This document shows, in pieces, positions 1-9,300 of a DNA stretch of 64,000 nt. The notes below the pieces were generated by a model. It was not told the origin of the DNA. It worked only from the letters and a program-made list of their open reading frames with translations, and did not search any database. The stretch is from contig NZ_JBEPNA010000001.1 of NCBI RefSeq assembly GCF_040546025.1, forward strand, positions 434,001-498,000, in the 5' to 3' direction. The stretch's first letter is position 1; each line of letters starts with the position of its first letter. The stretch is from Marisediminicola sp040546025. Its GTDB lineage: Bacteria; Actinomycetota; Actinomycetes; Actinomycetales; Microbacteriaceae. A program made the position numbers and the translations under genes.

Positions 1-1
1 G

Positions 2-2863
2 GGCGAGCTCATCATCGGCGGGGTCGGCCTCGCCCGCTATCTCGACGCCGGAATGGATGCCGTGAAGTATGCGGCCATGCCCTCGCTCGGCTGGGATCGC
101 GCCTACCGCAGCGGCGATCTCGTGCGCTTCGACGCCGCCGGGCTCGTCTTCGTCGGCCGCGCCGACGACCAGGTCAAGCTCGGCGGGCGCCGGATCGAAC
201 TCGGCGAGGTCGAGGCCGCCCTGCAGGGTCTCGACGGCGTCGCCGGCGCGGCGGCGGCCGTGCAGACCTCGGCATCCGGCAACCATCTTCTCGTCGGCTA
301 TCTTGCCCTCACCGAACCCGCGGTGCTGTTCGACCGGGTCGCCGCAGTCGAGCGCCTCCGCGCCGAGCTCCCGGCGGCGCTCGTGCCGTTGCTCGCCATC
401 GTCGACTCCCTCCCGACGAAGACCTCGGGCAAGGTCGACCGCGCGGCCCTGCCCTGGCCGCTCCCGACCACCGTGGGGGAGCCGGCCGATACGGGGCTGA
501 CCGCGACGGCGAGCTGGCTCGCCGAAAAATGGACCGCGATCCTCGGCGTTCCGGTGGCGGGTCCCGACGACGACTTCTTCGCCCAGGGCGGCGGTTCCCT
601 CTCCGCTGCCCAGCTGGTCTCCGCCATCCGCGAGCGCTTCGCCGACACCCGTGTCTCGGACATCTACGACCACCCGCGGATCGGCTCCCTCGCGGACGAG
701 CTCGACGGTCGGGTGCCGCACATCCGGGCGACGTCGCGTGAGGTGCTGCCGACGCCGATGGCGAGCCGGATCGCGCAGACGCTCCTCGGCATCCCGCTGC
801 ATATCCTCGCCGGGGCGAGGTGGCTCGTCTACCTCGCCGCGGCGAACAACCTGCTCGCGGCCTGGGGGCAGCTCGAGTTCGTGCCGCAGTTGTCGTGGTG
901 GTGGATCGGCGTCGGATTCGTCGTGTTCGTGACCCCGCCCGGCAAGATGGCGCTCACCGTCGTGGCCGCCCGGCTGCTGTTGCGCGGACTCGTGCCCGGC
1001 GACTACCGCCGCGGCGGATCGGTGCACCTGCGGCTGTGGCTCGCCGAGCAGGTCGCGCTGCTCGTGAACCCCGCGAGCGCGGCCGGGGCGCCCTGGATCA
1101 GCTACTACGCGCGGGCGCTCGGCGCCCGGATCGGCGTCGGCGTCGACTTGCACACGCTGCCGCCGGTGACCGGGATGCTGTCGATCGGGCAGGGGGCGTC
1201 GGTCGAACCGGAGGCCGACCTCTCCGGGTACTGGGTCGACGGCGACATTCTGCGCCTCGGGCACGTGCACATCGGCGCGGAGTCCAGGGTCGGCTCGCGC
1301 AGCACCCTGCTCGGAGGGGCGAGCATCGGCCGCGGCTCCGAGGTCGAGCCGGGCTCCGCCGTCTCCGGCCGAGTACCGGCGGGGGAGCGCTGGGCTGGCT
1401 CCCCGGCCGGTCGAGTCGGCTCCGCGAAGAAGTCCTGGCCGGCGGAGCGACCGCCGCGCGGCACCCGTTGGCTCATCGCCTACACGGTCGGGTCGGTGAC
1501 GATGGCCGCGATGCCCGCATCCGCCGCCCTGCTCGGCGTCGTCATCGTCGGTGCCGCGATCGGCCAGGCGCAGAGCCCGGCGGAGGCGGTCACCCGCGCC
1601 GTTCTCGCGACCCCGCTCGCGACGGTCGTCGCGGGGCTCACCTTTGCGTTCACCGTCATCGCGGTCGTGCGGCTGCTCGGAATCGGCCTCGTCGACGGAC
1701 ATTTCCCGGTGCGCAGCCGCATCGGATGCCAGGTGTGGATGACCGAGCGGATCCTGGACAGCGCGAGGACCCTGCTGTTCCCGCTCTACGCGAGCCTCAT
1801 CACGCCGTTCTGGCTGCGGGCGCTCGGCGCGAAGGTCGGCGCGAACGTCGAGGCCTCGACCGTGCTGCTCATCCCGGCGCTCACCACAATCGCGCCAGGG
1901 GCCTTCCTCGCCGACGACACCATGGTCGCCACCTACGAGCTCGGCGGCGGATGGCTGCGCATCGGACGCGCCAAGATCGGCCGGCGCGCGTTCCTCGGCA
2001 ACAGCGGGATGATCGGCCCGGGCCGCACGGTGCCCCGCAACGGCCTCGTCGCGGTGCTGTCCGCGACCCCGCGCAAGGCCAAGCGGGGCTCAAGCTGGCT
2101 CGGCAACCCGCCCGTGCGGCTGCGACGCACCGTCACCGACTTCGACGAGGCGCGCACCTTCCACCCCCCGACACGCCTCCGCGTGGCGCGTGCCCTCTGG
2201 GAGGTGCTGCGCATCGTCCCGGTCATCGTGACGGCGCTCATCGCGCTCGGCGTGCTCGTCACCCTCGACGTGCTCTGGTCGGTGCTCGGGCTCGGCGCGG
2301 CCGTCGCACTCTCGGGAGTGGTGATGCTCGCGGCCGGCGCCGTCGCGGCGGGGGTGACCACGTGCGCGAAGTGGGTCTTCGTCGGCCGGATCACGGTCTC
2401 GGAGCATCCGCTCTGGTCATCGTTCATCTGGCGCAACGAGGTCGCCGACACGTTCGTCGAGATGGTCGCCCGCCCCTGGTTCGCCTCGGCCGCCACCGGC
2501 ACCCCGGCGCTCGCGATCTGGCTGCGCACGCTCGGCGCGACGGTCGGCCACGGCGTGTGGTGCGAGTCGTACTGGCTGCCGGAGGCCGACCTCGTCACCA
2601 TCGCGGATGGGGCAACCGTGAACCGCGGATGCGTCGTGCAGACGCACCTGTTCCACGACCGGGTCATGCAGCTCGACAGCGTGGAGCTGCGCGCCGGATC
2701 GACGCTCGGCCCGCACACCGTCATCCTCCCGGCCGCGTCGCTGGACCAGAACGCGACCGTGGGACCCGCCTCGCTCGTGATGCGCGGCGAGCGGGTGCCC
2801 GGCGGGTCGCTCTGGGCGGGCAACCCGATCGCGCCGTGGCACGCGCCGCCATGGAATACTTGA
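2..2863 (+). CDS. NRPS-like synthetase, Pls/PosA-type C-terminal part (5' end outside window)
   Basis: The reading frame is open from base 2, so the start lies upstream; about 953 residues are visible. The first 150 residues are the end of an adenylation domain: the A8 region (YRSGDL, GRADDQVKLGGRRIE) and the A10 motif with its lysine (PTKTSGKVDR). A carrier domain follows, with the phosphopantetheine serine in FFAQGGGSLSA (codon 596-598). The remaining ~700 residues alternate hydrophobic membrane segments with left-handed beta-helix (hexapeptide, acyltransferase-like) blocks in three related repeats. That layout is known from epsilon-poly-lysine synthetase (Pls) and the PosA/gh0ah group, where an A-T pair is joined to membrane-embedded tandem domains that do the coupling; no condensation or thioesterase domain is seen. 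A role in making a homopolymer or isopeptide is inferred. The substrate pocket lies upstream of the window. A phosphopantetheinyl transferase gene lies 1.3 kb downstream. Confidence 0.85.
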   Translation, partial: GELIIGGVGLARYLDAGMDAVKYAAMPSLGWDRAYRSGDLVRFDAAGLVFVGRADDQVKLGGRRIELGEVEAALQGLDGVAGAAAAVQTSASGNHLLVGYLALTEPAVLFDRVAAVERLRAELPAALVPLLAIVDSLPTKTSGKVDRAALPWPLPTTVGEPADTGLTATASWLAEKWTAILGVPVAGPDDDFFAQGGGSLSAAQLVSAIRERFADTRVSDIYDHPRIGSLADELDGRVPHIRATSREVLPTPMASRIAQTLLGIPLHILAGARWLVYLAAANNLLAAWGQLEFVPQLSWWWIGVGFVVFVTPPGKMALTVVAARLLLRGLVPGDYRRGGSVHLRLWLAEQVALLVNPASAAGAPWISYYARALGARIGVGVDLHTLPPVTGMLSIGQGASVEPEADLSGYWVDGDILRLGHVHIGAESRVGSRSTLLGGASIGRGSEVEPGSAVSGRVPAGERWAGSPAGRVGSAKKSWPAERPPRGTRWLIAYTVGSVTMAAMPASAALLGVVIVGAAIGQAQSPAEAVTRAVLATPLATVVAGLTFAFTVIAVVRLLGIGLVDGHFPVRSRIGCQVWMTERILDSARTLLFPLYASLITPFWLRALGAKVGANVEASTVLLIPALTTIAPGAFLADDTMVATYELGGGWLRIGRAKIGRRAFLGNSGMIGPGRTVPRNGLVAVLSATPRKAKRGSSWLGNPPVRLRRTVTDFDEARTFHPPTRLRVARALWEVLRIVPVIVTALIALGVLVTLDVLWSVLGLGAAVALSGVVMLAAGAVAAGVTTCAKWVFVGRITVSEHPLWSSFIWRNEVADTFVEMVARPWFASAATGTPALAIWLRTLGATVGHGVWCESYWLPEADLVTIADGATVNRGCVVQTHLFHDRVMQLDSVELRAGSTLGPHTVILPAASLDQNATVGPASLVMRGERVPGGSLWAGNPIAPWHAPPWNT

Positions 2864-2868
2864 CCCCT

Positions 2869-4194
2869 GTGCCGTCCAGATCATCGAGCCACGGCTCCGC
2901 CTCCCTCGGCGACGAGTACCTTCCGGCGACGGGCAATGGCGGCTACACCGTCGAGCACTACGACCTCGCCCTCGATTACCGCGTCGCCACGAACCGGCTC
3001 TCCGCGACGGCCGTCATCACGGCTCGCGCCACCATGCGGCTGGAGCGATTCAGCCTGGACTTCGCCAGCCTGAGCGTGGAGAAGGTCACCGTCGACGGGG
3101 AGCGGCCGCGCAAGACCACACACGCGAGCCGCAAGCTCACCGTCACGCTCGACACCGCGATCGACGATGGAGACGAGTTCGAGATCGTCGTGCGCTACCG
3201 CGGGGCGCCGCGCCCGATCCGCGGCCGCTGGGGCGACCTCGGGTGGGAGGAGCTCACCGACGGAGTGCTCGTGGCGAGCCAGCCGAACGGCGCGTCATCC
3301 TGGTTCCCCTGCAACGACCATCCGAGCGACAAGGCGACCTACCGCATCTCGCTTGCCTGCGAGTCGCCCTACACGGTGCTGGCGAACGGGGAACTCATCT
3401 CCCGCACGGCACGCTCCGGCCGCACGACCTGGGTCTTCGACACGCTCGAGCCGATGGCGAGCTACCTGGCGACGATCCAGATCGGCCGGTACACCTCCGC
3501 GCAACTCGGAACCGTGCCGGTAGTGCAGACCGCCTACTTCCCGCCGAACCTCGCCCGCGTGGTCGCGGTCGACTTCGAGCGCCTCGGCGACATGCTTGCG
3601 CTGTTCGGCGACCGGTTCGGGCCGTACCCGTTCTCGTCGTACTCCGTCGTGGTCACCGCCGACGAGCTGGAGATCCCGCTCGAGGCGCACGGCCTCGCCG
3701 TCTTCGGGCGCAACCACATCGACGGCGCCCACAGCAGCGACCGGCTCATCGCCCACGAGCTCGCCCACCAGTGGTTCGGCAACAGCCTCACCATCACCCG
3801 GTGGCGCGACATCTGGCTGCACGAGGGCTTCGCCTGCTACTCCGAATGGCTGTGGGCCGAGGAGAGTGGCGGCCCGACGATCGGGAGGAGCGTCGCCGAG
3901 CACCACCGCGTGGTCGCCGCGCTGCCCCAAGACCTCGTGGTCGGCGATCCGGGTCCGGCGGACATGTTCGACGACCGGATCTACAAGCGCGGGGCGCTCG
4001 CCCTGCATGCCGTGCGGGTGCAGCTGGGCGACCGGAGGTTCTTCGAGGCGCTGCGTGCGTTCGTCGCTGCGCACCGCCATGCCGGCATCTCCACCGCCGG
4101 ATTCGTGAGTTTCTTCGCAGGCTACGCCGACGACGGTGTCATCGAGCAGCTCGTCGACCGCTGGGTGTTCAGCAGGGCGCTGCCGCCGCTCTGA
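2869..4194 (+). CDS. M1 family zinc metallopeptidase (aminopeptidase N-like, short form)
   Basis: A gluzincin peptidase of about 441 residues, roughly half the length of classical PepN, so it has the N-terminal beta domain and catalytic domain but lacks the large C-terminal helical domain. The zinc site is HELAHQWFGN followed by the downstream glutamate in WLHEGFACYSEW. The GAMEN exopeptidase motif is degenerate (PLEAHG), so strict aminopeptidase activity is uncertain. No signal peptide is seen, suggesting a cytosolic role in peptide turnover. The GTG start was chosen because a -10-like AATACT at 2855-2860 ends 8 nt before it, suggesting a leaderless transcript. An ATG at 2851 inside the end of the preceding gene is the alternative and would add six residues. 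The gene ends just before the convergent phosphopantetheinyl transferase gene. Confidence 0.88.
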   Translation: MPSRSSSHGSASLGDEYLPATGNGGYTVEHYDLALDYRVATNRLSATAVITARATMRLERFSLDFASLSVEKVTVDGERPRKTTHASRKLTVTLDTAIDDGDEFEIVVRYRGAPRPIRGRWGDLGWEELTDGVLVASQPNGASSWFPCNDHPSDKATYRISLACESPYTVLANGELISRTARSGRTTWVFDTLEPMASYLATIQIGRYTSAQLGTVPVVQTAYFPPNLARVVAVDFERLGDMLALFGDRFGPYPFSSYSVVVTADELEIPLEAHGLAVFGRNHIDGAHSSDRLIAHELAHQWFGNSLTITRWRDIWLHEGFACYSEWLWAEESGGPTIGRSVAEHHRVVAALPQDLVVGDPGPADMFDDRIYKRGALALHAVRVQLGDRRFFEALRAFVAAHRHAGISTAGFVSFFAGYADDGVIEQLVDRWVFSRALPPL

Positions 4195-4857
4195 TCAGGC
4201 CTGCGCGTCAGGCGCGAGCAGGTGGATCTCCGGCCGCGCGTCGGCGATCACGGCGATCGTGCCGACCAGGCCGGGGCCGGCGTCGAGCGCGCTGAGCTGA
4301 AATGACCCGACGGGGACCGGAGAGCCCGGCCAACCGACGAGGGCGGGGCGGGGCGGCGCACTTCGCATTCGGCCCGCGAACGCCACCTCGAGCTCGCGCG
4401 GGTCCACCCGCAGGCCGTCGCCCGTCGCCTTCAGCACTGCCTCCTTCGCGGTCCACATCGCCGTGCGGAGCTCCGGGGGGCCGGCCGTGGCCAGCCGGTC
4501 GCGCTCGGCCGGTCCGAACGCGACGTCGTCGAACCCCGACTGCGCGGCCGCGTCGACGCTCTCGATGTCGATGCCGACGGGCCCGGCGAACGACACCGCG
4601 ATCGCCACGGATCGCCCGGCACGGCTCAGGCTCAGGTCGATGCCCTCAATGCCGCGTTCGCCGCAGCGGACGAGCACCGGCCGGCCGTGGTCGCCCCCGC
4701 ATCGCGCGCACCGCCGTGAGACCTCCACCTCGGCCAGAGTGACGCCCGTTGCCTCCGCCACGACGCCGACGAGCAGCGCGCGGTCACCGGCGGGCGTCGT
4801 CGCGCGCTCGCGCAGCGCGACCACGACGTGCGGGGCGGATGCGGTTGGACCGCTCAC
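4195..4857 (-). CDS. 4'-phosphopantetheinyl transferase superfamily protein (Sfp type)
   Basis: This enzyme transfers phosphopantetheine from CoA to the serine of carrier proteins. The magnesium-binding motif VGIDIESVD and the WTAKEAVLKATGDGL motif (WxxKEAxxK) are both present. The N-terminal half has an RRCARCGGDHGRP segment, also common in Sfp-type enzymes. At 220 residues it matches Sfp-like rather than the shorter AcpS proteins. The GTG start overlaps the TGA of the upstream minus-strand gene in a 4-nt GTGA overlap, so the two are probably co-transcribed and translationally coupled. The nearby NRPS-like gene has a carrier domain needing exactly this modification, so that protein is the likely client; this is inferred from proximity. 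An internal ATG would give a shorter product but would lose conserved N-terminal residues. Confidence 0.9.
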   Translation of the reverse strand: MSGPTASAPHVVVALRERATTPAGDRALLVGVVAEATGVTLAEVEVSRRCARCGGDHGRPVLVRCGERGIEGIDLSLSRAGRSVAIAVSFAGPVGIDIESVDAAAQSGFDDVAFGPAERDRLATAGPPELRTAMWTAKEAVLKATGDGLRVDPRELEVAFAGRMRSAPPRPALVGWPGSPVPVGSFQLSALDAGPGLVGTIAVIADARPEIHLLAPDAQA

Positions 4858-6182
4858 AGCAGGTCGTAGCGCGCGAGCGCGTCGGCATCCCGCGAATAGG
4901 TGGCCGAGCTGCGTGCCGTGTCGAGCGCGATGACGGGGTCGGATTCGGCCTCGGCGAGCGCGAGCAGTCGCTCGGCCTCGGCCAGGCGGGTGCGCGCCTC
5001 GGCGCCCGCCCGCCGCCCGGCCATGTAGGCGCGAGTCGTGTCGATCTGGCTCCGCGCGGTGAGCAGCGCGCCGTCGAGGGCCTCGCGGGCGTGGGTCAGC
5101 CGCTGCTGCTGGGTGCGTGCCCCCGCGAGGGCGGTGTCGAGCGCGTCGACGGTCGTCTGGATACGCGCGATGGCGGCATCCGGATCCGCGGCACCGTTCG
5201 TCGTCACCTCCGCGAGGGTGCGCTCGACCCACGCGATCGCCTCGACGATGGCCGAACCGGTCGCGGGGTCGGGCGGGGCGTCGCGCACCGCCCTGGCCGC
5301 GGCGACCTCGGAGCGTGCCTCGTCGATGTGCGACGCGAGCCGGGTGCTCGCCGACTCCAGCGCGGCGGCGTGCCGCTCGATGTCGTCCAGCAGCTGCCCC
5401 GCGCGGCGGGCGTGCTGCTCACTCGAGCGGATCGACGCCGACACTGCGGTCGCCCCCGTCTCGTCGAGGTTCTCCGCCGCGCTGGCGGCGCTGGTCCGGG
5501 CGGCGTGGAGCAGCCGCTCCGCCTCGTCGGGGGTGTCGCGCACCGGCGCGATGGCGGCCGGCGCGTACCGGGAGTGCAGGCGAGCAAGAAGTTCGCGGGC
5601 CCCGGAAAGCCGGCTCTGCTCCCGGTCGATCAGCTCGCGCACCGCCTGGAGGTCGCGCGGGGCGTCGCGCTCGGAGCCGCGAAGGGCGTCGAAGACCGCA
5701 CGCTCGGCCGCGAGCCGCTCGCTCGCCGTCTCGCACAGCATCAGGACCTGGCCGTTCCACTCGCGCTGCTGGGTGGGGGTGTCGGGAACGGAGTCATCGA
5801 GCTGCTGCTTGAGCGCGAAGGCGCTCGCGAGGTTCGCGCTCGCGCTGTCCAACGCCGCCGCGAGCGCGGAGGCGCGCGCATCGCCGAATTGCGCCACGGC
5901 GAAGCCCAGCTCGTCCCGCATCGAGGCGACCTCGTCGTCGAGACGCACCAGCGCGATGTTCGCGCGGCGGCCGATCTCATCCCGTTTCGGGGCGGTGCGT
6001 GCGGCCCGGCCGCGCCGCACCAGCACGACGAAACCGACCGCGAGCGCGGCCGCGAACAGCAGCCCGATGGTGATGGCCCCGACGCCGGCCCCGACGACCG
6101 CACTGGAGGCGCCGACCGCGGTCAACTCGAGAATGGTGAGTGCCAGCATGCCGAGCATTTTACGTGTCCTGAGAAACTCCAC
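4854..6182 (-). CDS. Membrane-anchored coiled-coil protein resembling the C-terminal part of actinobacterial TPM-domain proteins
   Basis: About 442 residues. Residues ~10-55 form one or two hydrophobic segments ending in VRRGRAART, followed by ~390 residues that are almost entirely charged, alanine-rich helix with long coiled-coil character. I recognise the general look of the C-terminal region of actinobacterial TPM (TLP18.3/Psb32/MOLO-1) proteins, but the N-terminal TPM domain is absent and the divergent neighbouring gene leaves no room for it. The function is unknown; a scaffold or envelope role is possible. The GTG start at 6182 has GGGAG a few bases upstream; an ATG at 6158 is an alternative. 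It lies upstream of the transferase gene and overlaps it by 4 nt. Confidence 0.6.
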   Translation of the reverse strand: MEFLRTRKMLGMLALTILELTAVGASSAVVGAGVGAITIGLLFAAALAVGFVVLVRRGRAARTAPKRDEIGRRANIALVRLDDEVASMRDELGFAVAQFGDARASALAAALDSASANLASAFALKQQLDDSVPDTPTQQREWNGQVLMLCETASERLAAERAVFDALRGSERDAPRDLQAVRELIDREQSRLSGARELLARLHSRYAPAAIAPVRDTPDEAERLLHAARTSAASAAENLDETGATAVSASIRSSEQHARRAGQLLDDIERHAAALESASTRLASHIDEARSEVAAARAVRDAPPDPATGSAIVEAIAWVERTLAEVTTNGAADPDAAIARIQTTVDALDTALAGARTQQQRLTHAREALDGALLTARSQIDTTRAYMAGRRAGAEARTRLAEAERLLALAEAESDPVIALDTARSSATYSRDADALARYDLL

Positions 6183-6307
6183 GCCTGCTCCCAGCGGATT
6201 GCGCGTTCCCCCCTTAAGGTATCGGTGTGTGGCGTGCTGAGAAACGAGAAGAGACCGGGGACTCCCTGTCCGAATCCGACGAGAACCCCACCCATGCGGA
6301 GAGACAA

Positions 6308-9300
6308 GTGACCACTCCCCACTCCCTCGTGTCGGGCGACCCGTCCTACCGGCTCGGAAATGTCGCCGAGCCGACCTGGACGGGCTGGCGCGACGAGCTG
6401 TCCCGCGTCGGCGGTCGCTCGCCGCTGCTCCACTTCGTCGATGCCCCCCGTACCCGAATCGAGCTGAGCACCACCCACCCGGGCGGGCTCGCGCAGTTCA
6501 TCACCGGCAAGACGACCCTGCTCTCCAGCCTCATCCGCGACGATCTCGCCCTCCGCGCGGCGAAGATGGCCGCGGGCGCGATCGCGACCAAGGGCGTCGA
6601 GCTCGCCACTGCCCGGGGCATCGATTCCGTGCACCTCGGCATCGGCATCGCCGAGTGGCAATTCGCGTCAGAGGACTTCTGTGCGCCAATCCTGTTGCGC
6701 CCGCTCGCCATCCGCCGCTACGGCCGCGACTTCGAAGTGCGCCTGCGCGGTGTCGCCGTCCTGAACCCCGAGCTCGAGCGCGCCCTCAAGGCCCAGTTCG
6801 ACATCGAGCTCGACGCCGCCGCGTTCGCAGCGCTCGCCGAGTCCGACGGCTCGTTCAAGCCCAACCCGGTCATCGACCGGCTGCGCGGGCTCACCTCGCA
6901 CCTCGAGTGGTTCAACGTGCAGCCGAGGCTCGTCGTCTCGTCGTTCGCCGACGTGCAGAACCGCATGGTGCGTGATGCCGCCGAACTCGAGCATCCGATT
7001 CTGGACGCGCTCGCGGGCAATGCCAACGCCCGCTGGAGCGTGAAGCAGGGCTTCGCTCCGGTCGAGCCCCAGCACCAGGACCTCCGCTCGCCCGAGACCG
7101 ACACGCTGCTACTCGACGCCGACGCCGAGCAGGAGAATGTCGTCGCGCAGATCGCCGCAGGCAACTCCGTCGTCGTCAAGACGCTTCCCGGCACCGGCGG
7201 CACCCAGACGATCGTCAACGCGATCGGCAGCCTCGTCGCGCAGAACAAGCGCGTGCTCGTGGTCAGCCCTCGCCGCTCGAGCCTGTCCGGCATCCGCGCG
7301 CGTCTCGGCGACATCGGACTTGGCGGCCTCGCCGTCGCGCCGTCGACACTCCGGCGCGACCTGATCAAGTCGATCGGGCGCAACGAGAAGGCGAAGCACC
7401 CGCAGATCGGGGAGGTCGACGAGGCGCTCGTGCGACTGCGCCGCGTGCTGCTCGACTACCGGGGCGCCATCGCCAAGGACGACGCCGTGCTCAGCATCTC
7501 GGTGCTCGACTGCCTGAGCGAGCTGTCCCGCCTCGCCCTCCTGCCCCAGCCGCCGTCGACGACGGTGCGCCTCAGCCGCAGCTCGGTCGAGGCCCTCGCC
7601 AGCGAGCGCGTCGAAGCCGCGAACGCGATGGTGCACGCCGCGCAGCTCGGTGAGTTCAAGTACGGGCCGGGCGACTCGCCCTGGTACGGGGCGACCTTCG
7701 TGACGAGCGAGGAGGCGAGCGGTGCCCATGCCCTCGCCAAGCGGTTGCACCAGACCGACCTGCCCCGGCTGCTGGTGCGCGCCGGCGAGCTCATCGGCGC
7801 GACCCACATGCGCCCGTTCGCGAACATCTCGCAGCTCGGCGTCTATCTGCGCCTGCTCACTGAGATCCGCGACACTCTCGACCGGTTCCTGCCCGTCGTG
7901 TTCGACCGCTCGCTGAGCGAGCTCATCACCGCCACCGCGGCGCGTCGGGATTCGCCCGAGATGTCCGGTGCGAACCGCCGCCGCCTGAAGAAGCTCGCCC
8001 GGGAGTACGTGCGCCCCGGTGTGCACATCGGCGATCTTCATGACAGCCTCGTGCGCATCCAGCAGCAGCGGCTGCTCTGGCAGCGTTTCGTCGCCGAGGG
8101 GGCGCCGCCGGAGATCCCCGTGGGCATCGCCGACGTGCAGGCTGCCTGGCAGCGCGTCGAGCAGGACCTCGCGTCGCTCGACCGCCCACTCAAGGTCACC
8201 GTGCCGAGCGAACAGCTCGTCAACCTGCCCATCGCCGAGCTCGGCGACCGGCTGACGGCCCTCGCCGCGGAATCCGATGTGCTGCACAACCTGCAGGAGC
8301 GCGTGGAAATTCGCCAGCGACTGCGGATGCTCGAGCTGGACGGCCTCATCGCCGACCTCGCCTCGCGGCACGTGCCGGCCGACGAGGTCGCGTCCGAACT
8401 CGAGCTGGCGTGGTGGCAGTCGGCCCTGGAGTCGCTGCTCGAATCCGATCGCGCCCTGCTCGGCGCCAACACGTCGGTGCTCGACCGGCTCGAGGCGGAC
8501 TTCCGCCTCGTCGACGAGGCACACGCCGCGGGCAGTGCCCAGCTGCTCGGCTGGCAGCTCGCGGAGAACTGGAAGATCGGGCTCGTCGACTGGCCGGACG
8601 AGGCTGCCGCGCTCAAGATGGCACTGCGGCGTCCGGCGATCACGTCGTCGATCCTGCAGGATGTCGCGCCGCACCTCGCCCGGGCCATCGCGCCCGTCTG
8701 GCTCGCCTCGCCGTACGAGGTCGACAGCATCACCGACGCGATGTCCATCGACGCGGTGATCCTCGTGGATGCCGGCGCGATGAGCCTCGCCGAGAGCGTC
8801 GGGTCGATTCGTCGGGCGAAGCAGGCCGTCGCGTTCGGCGACCCCGTGACGCAGACGCCCGTGCCGTTCCGCATCTCGATCGCGGACGACTTCGAGCAGG
8901 CCGAGCCGCCCCCGGCCGAGCCCGACCTCGACGCCACTCACGCCGACTCCGCGCTTGCCCGGCTCGGCGCTCTGCTCCCCACCCTCTCGCTTACCCGCAG
9001 CTACCGGGCTGGCGGCGAGGACCTCGCCGAGCTCGTCAACCGACGATTCTATGCGGGCAAGATCGACTCGCTGCCGTGGGCGGGGTCGTTCCTCGGCCAC
9101 CCGAGCCTGCGACTGGACTTCGTGCCCAACGGCCACGGAATGCCCGATCCCGACTCCGGGGCGGTCGAGAGTGTCGACGCCGAGGTGGAGCGTGTCGTCG
9201 AGCTCGTGCTCGAGCACGCCGCCACCCGTCCCCGCGAATCCCTCATGGTGATCACCGCGAGCGCCAAGCACGTCGTGCGGGTTCAGCAGGCGGTGCTGAC

